A stretch of 64,000 nucleotides of DNA. Origin: an uncultured Lachnospiraceae bacterium (GTDB taxonomy: Bacteria > Bacillota > Clostridia > Lachnospirales > Lachnospiraceae). Each line of letters opens with the position of its first letter. The first letter of the stretch is position 1. The translations under genes and the position numbers were made by a program. The notes under the pieces were generated by a model that ran no database searches, was not told where the DNA came from, and worked only from the letters and a program-made list of their open reading frames with translations. Shown here in pieces: positions 59,166 through 64,000 of the stretch. The stretch is taken from NCBI GenBank assembly GCA_902779305.1, contig CACZBD010000008.1:92525-156524 (forward strand), in the 5' to 3' direction.

Positions 59166-61739
59166 TTATGAATATGTGATCATCAAATGTTCATTTGCAA
59201 CATCATTATAAACCGTGCACTCTCTGTCGCTGAGATCATATACATGAACGATACCGGTCAGTATTTCGCCCTGATCAAATATCGAAATGACATCCCTGGA
59301 TGACGCAAGTTTTTCGGGCGAATAATGTATGGTTTTTTCATTGTTAAATACAGCGGTGTATAGGATCTGTGCTTCAACAAGATCCTGGAAGATATGACTT
59401 CCGTATGACAGCTCGGGATTATAACCGGCATTGGATTCTTCTGTCTCACATATGATCTCATACGCACTGATATCCGCAAAAGACGTAGGAACCCCAAGCT
59501 CCGGTGATGAGGTGCCCACCCTGCCCGGTACGATCAGCATCATGTGCTTGTCCATATTACGATAGTGCCAGTTGATCTTTCCGATCAGTTTTGCCACCTG
59601 GTCCTTGTCCTTATATGGCATATTATAGTATCTGACCGGATCGACATAGACGATGATATCGAGCTTTGAAGTTCCGGACATGCCCATGGTGGCTCCTTTG
59701 CTCTCAAGCAGGATCCTCTCTTCCGGGATACCTTGAGGGATAACGGTTCCCGCACTTGTCTTTTGAACCTGCAGCGGCCTGCACTGCAGGAGGTCGACGG
59801 AGTATTCTCCGTTTTCCGAAATATTTATGGTAAATTCCGTATCTACCGGATAGTCATACTCATCCTGAATACACCGAAGCAGTCTTTTCATCTGCTCCAT
59901 AAGTGTTTTATTGGCAACAAGGCCTTTACATGATATGAATTTAACATCCCGGTCCCTGCCGGTTTCCCTGAGTCTTCTTTCGGTGTCAAAATCATGTTCC
60001 AAAAGGATTCTGTCCAGATATCCGGGAATATCGGCCTGGAGTTCATCGAGAGTCAGCCTTCTGAGCCTGTGTTCCGACATATCAATGACCTCCGCCTTAC
60101 CCTGTGAGAACTTATGCTTGTCAGCGGAAGAAGAGTATGATGTCTTCTCCGGCATGTCTAGATTGACAATCCTCGGGTATGATCCCTCTGTACGGTCAAC
60201 CGCTGATGTTCCAAGGCCCATGACAAGCCTGAGCATTCCGGCCGTAGGATCGGAGTCTTTCATGACACGGTACGGGCTGTATGAGTATCCCACTCCGGCA
60301 GCGCAGGGCATATAACCTGAACCGTAATAGGAACCGGAAACGCGCTGTATCAGAAGCGCCATCTGCTCGTCCCTCTTATCAAGTCCCCGTCTCTTACGGT
60401 AATCAAGAGCTGACAGACTCATGGAACTCGCGTACACGACCTTGATCGCATGCTCAAATTCATCGATCCGCTCTTCCAGGCTCCCCCTGTTCACACAAAA
60501 TACAGACTCGTATTTTCCGGCAAACGCATTTCCGAATCCATCCTCCAAAATAGAACTGGAACGGATGATATACGGATCCTGTCCGTAGTATTCGATGATC
60601 CTGATGAACTGCTCACGCATGGCTTCCGAAAACGTCCCGTTCATGATCTTATCAGCAAATTCTCCGGCAAGTTCAAAATACCCTGTCTCTGTTCTCTGCT
60701 TTATCCTTGTATCCCACAGATTGTTATCAACGAGATATGTATAATACAGATCCGATCCGGCATAGAAAGAATCATGCGGTTCGAGAACCTCACTGATATC
60801 GGGCTCCTTATTTCTTATGATCGCTCTGGCAAGCAGCATTCCACATGCCTTTCCCCCGATCATACCGGTTCCTACCATATGATCCCTCACGGCAAAATAA
60901 TCCTCCGGCGTAAAGTGCTTCTTTACCATCTGACGCATCTTATCATCTCTTGTCATCATGATCTCGCACATCTGGGAGCATTCGTCTGTTATATCCATTC
61001 CGCTTTCCCGAAGCAGTTTGACCCGGTTGAAATATCTGTCCCATGAATCGGAAAACTGCTCCTGCGCCGACCGTTGAGCCTGACCGAGAGTCTGATAGAA
61101 CCGACTTGACTTTACCCCATCAAGGATAGGCCTGAATTCTCCGGTTTCAGGATCGTAAGTATGTGGAAGGAACATCGTGTCGGAGTTTCTGTTCCATACC
61201 TTCTCCGGACGGACATAGATATTCTTATGATCCGAATACACATCAAAGAACAGCTGCGTGGTATTGAGGATCTTGTTTACGGCCTGGACGGAGTGTTTTC
61301 CCCTTATGATCGGAAAAAATGCCACTGTATCAAGAATAAACAGGAAGGGACAGGTAACCCGGAAGAAATTTCCCATCATGAGATCTGTGGCCCAGGCTGT
61401 CTGAAGTTCGGACAGACAGTCGAACACATAGAAAGCATCCTTACCTTCCTCTTCGATCACATTATGGATATCCACAGTGAAATTTTCAAATCTGTGCGAA
61501 AGAGGCACCGTCACCCTTTTGATCTCAGGGCGCTCGGGAAGAAGTGCCTCATGGCTGGCGAAGCGGAAATAGATGATGTTTCTTTTATCTTCGATCGCCT
61601 GTTCAATATACGGTTCCATAAAAAGCTTAAACTGAGAGAGTTCGGAGACACGCCAGACCACATTATCACCAAGCCTGATGTTATCCAGCGCTTCGTCCAT
61701 TTCCGGAATACCGCTTTTTATCCGGTCAAATGCTGCCAT
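59166..61739 (-). CDS. PEP-synthase-like ATP-grasp protein with degenerate KaiC-like N-terminal domain
   Basis: 857 residues. The first about 215 residues look like a KaiC/RecA fold: FDRIKSGIPEMDEALDNIRLGD and, where a Walker B would be, FYVFDCLSELQTAW. The glycine-rich Walker A loop is absent (VVWRVSELSQFK instead). From about 290 to 680 there is a PEP synthase/PPDK-type nucleotide-binding domain: TGMIGGKACGMLLA, IIRSSSILEDGFGNAFAGKYES, and TEFTINISENGEYSVDLLQCRPLQ. The phosphohistidine swivel and TIM-barrel of true PEP synthase are missing; instead a C-terminal domain carries VPGRVGTSSPELGVPTSFADI. ATG 61739 has AGGGGG eight bases upstream. It lies 24 bases after nadE. The reaction is unknown. 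Confidence 0.82.
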   Translation of the reverse strand: MAAFDRIKSGIPEMDEALDNIRLGDNVVWRVSELSQFKLFMEPYIEQAIEDKRNIIYFRFASHEALLPERPEIKRVTVPLSHRFENFTVDIHNVIEEEGKDAFYVFDCLSELQTAWATDLMMGNFFRVTCPFLFILDTVAFFPIIRGKHSVQAVNKILNTTQLFFDVYSDHKNIYVRPEKVWNRNSDTMFLPHTYDPETGEFRPILDGVKSSRFYQTLGQAQRSAQEQFSDSWDRYFNRVKLLRESGMDITDECSQMCEIMMTRDDKMRQMVKKHFTPEDYFAVRDHMVGTGMIGGKACGMLLARAIIRNKEPDISEVLEPHDSFYAGSDLYYTYLVDNNLWDTRIKQRTETGYFELAGEFADKIMNGTFSEAMREQFIRIIEYYGQDPYIIRSSSILEDGFGNAFAGKYESVFCVNRGSLEERIDEFEHAIKVVYASSMSLSALDYRKRRGLDKRDEQMALLIQRVSGSYYGSGYMPCAAGVGYSYSPYRVMKDSDPTAGMLRLVMGLGTSAVDRTEGSYPRIVNLDMPEKTSYSSSADKHKFSQGKAEVIDMSEHRLRRLTLDELQADIPGYLDRILLEHDFDTERRLRETGRDRDVKFISCKGLVANKTLMEQMKRLLRCIQDEYDYPVDTEFTINISENGEYSVDLLQCRPLQVQKTSAGTVIPQGIPEERILLESKGATMGMSGTSKLDIIVYVDPVRYYNMPYKDKDQVAKLIGKINWHYRNMDKHMMLIVPGRVGTSSPELGVPTSFADISAYEIICETEESNAGYNPELSYGSHIFQDLVEAQILYTAVFNNEKTIHYSPEKLASSRDVISIFDQGEILTGIVHVYDLSDRECTVYNDVANEHLMITYS

Positions 61740-61763
61740 TCTATTCACCCCCTGTTCGCGTTG

Positions 61764-63707
61764 TCATTTGAGATCTTCAAGCCAAAGCGAGCTTGATGCA
61801 TCGCTTGGCATACGCCAGTCTCCCCGTGGCGACAGGGATACCGATCCCACCTTCGGTCCGTCGGGAAGACAGCTTCTCTTGAACTGCTGTGAGAAAAACC
61901 GTCTGAAGAAATTCTTTGCCGCCTTTATTACCTCTTCATGATGCAGCTCAGGATATGCCCGAAGTGCATAGGCCGCAGTCCTGGAAGGTTCAAAACCATA
62001 CCTCAGCGTATAGAAAAGGAAAAAATCATTCAGATCGTACTTTCCGATCTTCTCCTCTGTTTTCTGTGCTATCATCCCATCCCGGCTTGGCACAAGTTCC
62101 GGTGTAATTGGGGTATCACAGATAGCCTCAAGCACTTCCTTCAGCTCTGCGTTTTCGCACATTCCGGCATATGTTCTGCATATGAAACGCACTAAAGTCT
62201 TTGGCACCGAAACATTCACCGCATACATGGACATATGGTCCCCGTTATATGTACACCATCCAAGCGCCAGTTCCGACAGATCACCGGTCCCGACCACCAG
62301 GGCGTTCTTCATATTGGCAGCATCCATCAGAAGATAGGTTCTCATCCTTGCCTGAGCATTCTCATAGGTGATGTCCCCTTCCCCCTGATAGGTGAGCTCA
62401 TGGCCAAGCTGTGACAGATGGAGTTCCACTCCTTCCCTGATGGGGATCTCGTGTGATTCATCTGCCAGAAGATCCATCAGCCTGTTGGCATTCTCATATG
62501 TAAGGTCCGTCGTGTTGCCCTGACTTGGCAGTGTATAAGCTATGATCCGGATTTCAGGGATCAGTTTTCTTGCCTCTGCGCATACCAGCAGAGCAAGTGT
62601 CGAATCCAGTCCCCCGGAAATGCCTATGACGAGATTTTGGATACCGGTCGCACGAACTCTGGTGACCAGGCCGCCAGCCTGTATCTGCAGGATCCTGCGG
62701 CATCTTTTGTCCCTTTCAGAATCATCTTCGGGGACAAAAGGATTTCTTGATATATGATAACGGTATCCCTTTAGCATTTCGGCACATTCACTGATATCCA
62801 TCTCATTTTTTCCTGTTGTCTGCATGTCAACAGATACCCTGCGATACTCTGCAGCATATGAATTTCCGAATGTGTTTTGATGTCTTCTGTCATGCATGAT
62901 GCACCCCAGATCGATCAGAACCTCTTCTGTATACGGATGATCCGGAAAGATGGATTCGCCCAGAACACTTCCGTTCTGCGCAAGGATTACATGGCCTGAG
63001 TAGACGAGATCGGTACTGCTCTCATACATACCGGAAGAAACATATACATAGGCGCAGTAACAGGAGCCGCTCTGCTGCTTTACAAGCTCTCTTCTGTATT
63101 CCTGCTTGCCTGTAAGTTCATCGGAAGCTGACAGATTGGCAATGATATTCGCGCCAGCCAATGCGGCATGCGTGCTTGGCTTATCGGGAACCCACAGATC
63201 TTCGCAAAGTTCCACACCGAGAACCGCTCCCGTTAACGGATCTTCTGCCAGTACATCCGTTCCAAAGGGAATCTCCTCCTCTCCGATGCATATACTCCTT
63301 CCTTTCAGGTCTTTTCCCGAAACAAACCAGCGGCATTCATAGAACTCAGAGTAATTCGGAAGATATGATTTGGGCACAATCGCTTTTATACTGCCCCGTG
63401 AAATAACCGCGCCGCAGTTATAAATACAGTTATCAAATCTTACGGGAAGGCCGACAACCACAGTCAGTTTCAGATCTTTCGTCCCGACTGCGATTTTTAC
63501 AAGCGATCTTTGTGCCTGATCCAGCAACAGATCGCTTTGGAACAGATCCGCGCAGGTATATCCCGTCAATGATAACTCCGGAAAAACGATCAGTCCGCTG
63601 TCCTTACACTGATCTATGACTGCTGTGATCTGCTCTGTATTGTACGTTACATCCCCTACACGCATGAGCGGATTTGCGGCCAAAATCTTAATCAGGTTAT
63701 TTTTCAT
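61764..63707 (-). CDS. nadE: Glutamine-dependent NAD+ synthetase
   Basis: 647-residue two-domain enzyme that amidates nicotinic acid adenine dinucleotide to NAD+ using glutamine. The N-terminal nitrilase-type glutaminase has its Glu in VFPELSLTGYTCADLF, Lys in IVPKSYLPNYSEFYE and Cys in GVELCEDLWVPD. The C-terminal synthetase has the pyrophosphate loop GISGGLDSTLALL and the GTGDLSELALGWCTYNGDHMSMYAVN segment. ATG 63707 (MKNNLIKILAANP) fits the family; TAGGAG is about 12 bases upstream. A hairpin with a T-run stands between its promoter and start. The PEP-synthase-like gene follows in the same operon. Confidence 0.95.
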   Translation of the reverse strand: MKNNLIKILAANPLMRVGDVTYNTEQITAVIDQCKDSGLIVFPELSLTGYTCADLFQSDLLLDQAQRSLVKIAVGTKDLKLTVVVGLPVRFDNCIYNCGAVISRGSIKAIVPKSYLPNYSEFYECRWFVSGKDLKGRSICIGEEEIPFGTDVLAEDPLTGAVLGVELCEDLWVPDKPSTHAALAGANIIANLSASDELTGKQEYRRELVKQQSGSCYCAYVYVSSGMYESSTDLVYSGHVILAQNGSVLGESIFPDHPYTEEVLIDLGCIMHDRRHQNTFGNSYAAEYRRVSVDMQTTGKNEMDISECAEMLKGYRYHISRNPFVPEDDSERDKRCRRILQIQAGGLVTRVRATGIQNLVIGISGGLDSTLALLVCAEARKLIPEIRIIAYTLPSQGNTTDLTYENANRLMDLLADESHEIPIREGVELHLSQLGHELTYQGEGDITYENAQARMRTYLLMDAANMKNALVVGTGDLSELALGWCTYNGDHMSMYAVNVSVPKTLVRFICRTYAGMCENAELKEVLEAICDTPITPELVPSRDGMIAQKTEEKIGKYDLNDFFLFYTLRYGFEPSRTAAYALRAYPELHHEEVIKAAKNFFRRFFSQQFKRSCLPDGPKVGSVSLSPRGDWRMPSDASSSLWLEDLK

Positions 63708-63744
63708 GATCGCATATACTCCTAAATCATCTTTTGTTTGCAAT

Positions 63745-63777
63745 AAAAAAGCGCTTCATCCTCCGGGAATGAAACGC
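63745..63777 (-). promoter_or_regulatory. Terminator-like leader hairpin before nadE (candidate attenuator)
   Basis: GCGCTTCAT (63751-63759) pairs with ATGAAACGC (63769-63777; one G-U) and is followed on the minus strand by TTTTTT. A competing pairing GAAAC/GUUUC (mRNA; 63786-63782 with 63775-63771) uses the same arm. If the promoter below is real, this lies 12 bases into the transcript. Confidence 0.6.
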
Positions 63778-63795
63778 CTTTGTTTCCACGTGTTT

Positions 63796-63824
63796 ATGAT
63801 AACATCAACAGCTGAAACTTGCAA
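63796..63824 (-). promoter_or_regulatory. Candidate promoter of the nadE operon
   Basis: Minus-strand -35 TTGCAA (63824-63819), 17-base spacer ending TGT, -10 TATCAT (63801-63796). Predicted start near 63789. Confidence 0.55.
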
Positions 63825-64000
63825 TTCATGTTTATTAACACTCCATGGCTATTTACCAACTCATGGTTGATATTTTTAAATTTCCGAGGTTTTTCTTCCC
63901 TGGTCTTTTAATGGCACTAGCCTGATGCCTCTACCTGATCTAATTCAGGCTACATTGAGTCTTATGACTTTTTCTTTTTCTTTGATCGGAAGATTTTTGT
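63825..64000. other. Window end without a recognisable gene
   Basis: No frame with a ribosome site is seen. AGCCTGA (about 63919) and TCAGGCT (about 63947) form an inverted repeat, and pyrimidine-rich runs follow. It may be the untranslated flank of a gene outside the window. Confidence 0.4.

Noticed and set aside
63915..63945. AGGTAGAGGC on the minus strand, like the start of a lysine riboswitch
   Set aside because: None of the later lysine-box elements follow, and the downstream gene would be nadE.
63915..63965. ACCTGATCT plus flanking pairs, resembling the 3' part of a TPP riboswitch on the plus strand
   Set aside because: Only about nine bases fit; the GGGG/CTGAGA helix and the matching 5' half are absent upstream, so the resemblance is too short.

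Overview
This window looks like a stretch of chromosome from a strict anaerobe of the Clostridia, most probably Lachnospiraceae. The evidence is an electron-bifurcating NfnAB pair, rubrerythrin plus desulfoferrodoxin, a DUF5688 protein, a MetA with Glu111, sigma-A type promoters, strong AGGAGG ribosome sites and several TTG starts. Family placement is inference from gene content; no rRNA or other taxonomic marker is present. Nearly all genes lie on the minus strand.

Reading the minus strand 5' to 3' (high to low coordinates): nadE and a PEP-synthase-like fusion protein (63.7-59.2 kb); an A/T-rich accessory block (58.7-49.1 kb) with a 2338-residue BspA-type repeat surface protein, three small or membrane proteins of unknown role and short direct repeats at both edges; ychF; a reduced division/cell-wall (dcw) cluster mraZ-rsmH-ftsL-pbpB-mraY-ftsW-ftsQ-ftsZ (47.7-39.1 kb) with its own MraZ operator; nrdR; a complete peptide/nickel-type ABC importer (38.3-33.5 kb); a small unknown gene, yqeG, efp, a DUF5688 gene, tRNA-Arg(CCG) and an SH3 protein (33.4-29.4 kb).

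A single plus-strand membrane gene (28.5-29.3 kb) diverges from a pseudouridine synthase-ligA-metA operon. Then come desulfoferrodoxin-rubrerythrin, a VanY-like carboxypeptidase-tgt-yajC operon, leuB-ilvD-ilvB with an L,D-transpeptidase, serC-serA, and a long run of envelope, DNA-segregation and redox genes: DUF1015, an MscS channel, uppP, ftsK, a zinc-ribbon/TPR protein, nfnA-nfnB, a zinc-ribbon membrane protein, rlmH, pdp and phoH, which is cut by the window start.

Most of the window is core housekeeping. Cell-wall synthesis and division are the main theme (dcw cluster, uppP, L,D- and D,D-peptidases, ftsK), followed by branched-chain and serine biosynthesis and anaerobic redox/oxygen defence. 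The parts that most deserve a second look are the island at 49.1-59.1 kb, the unusual PEP-synthase fusion beside nadE, and several promoter-proximal RNA hairpins. Promoter, operator and attenuator calls were made by eye from hexamers, spacing and inverted repeats, without computation.
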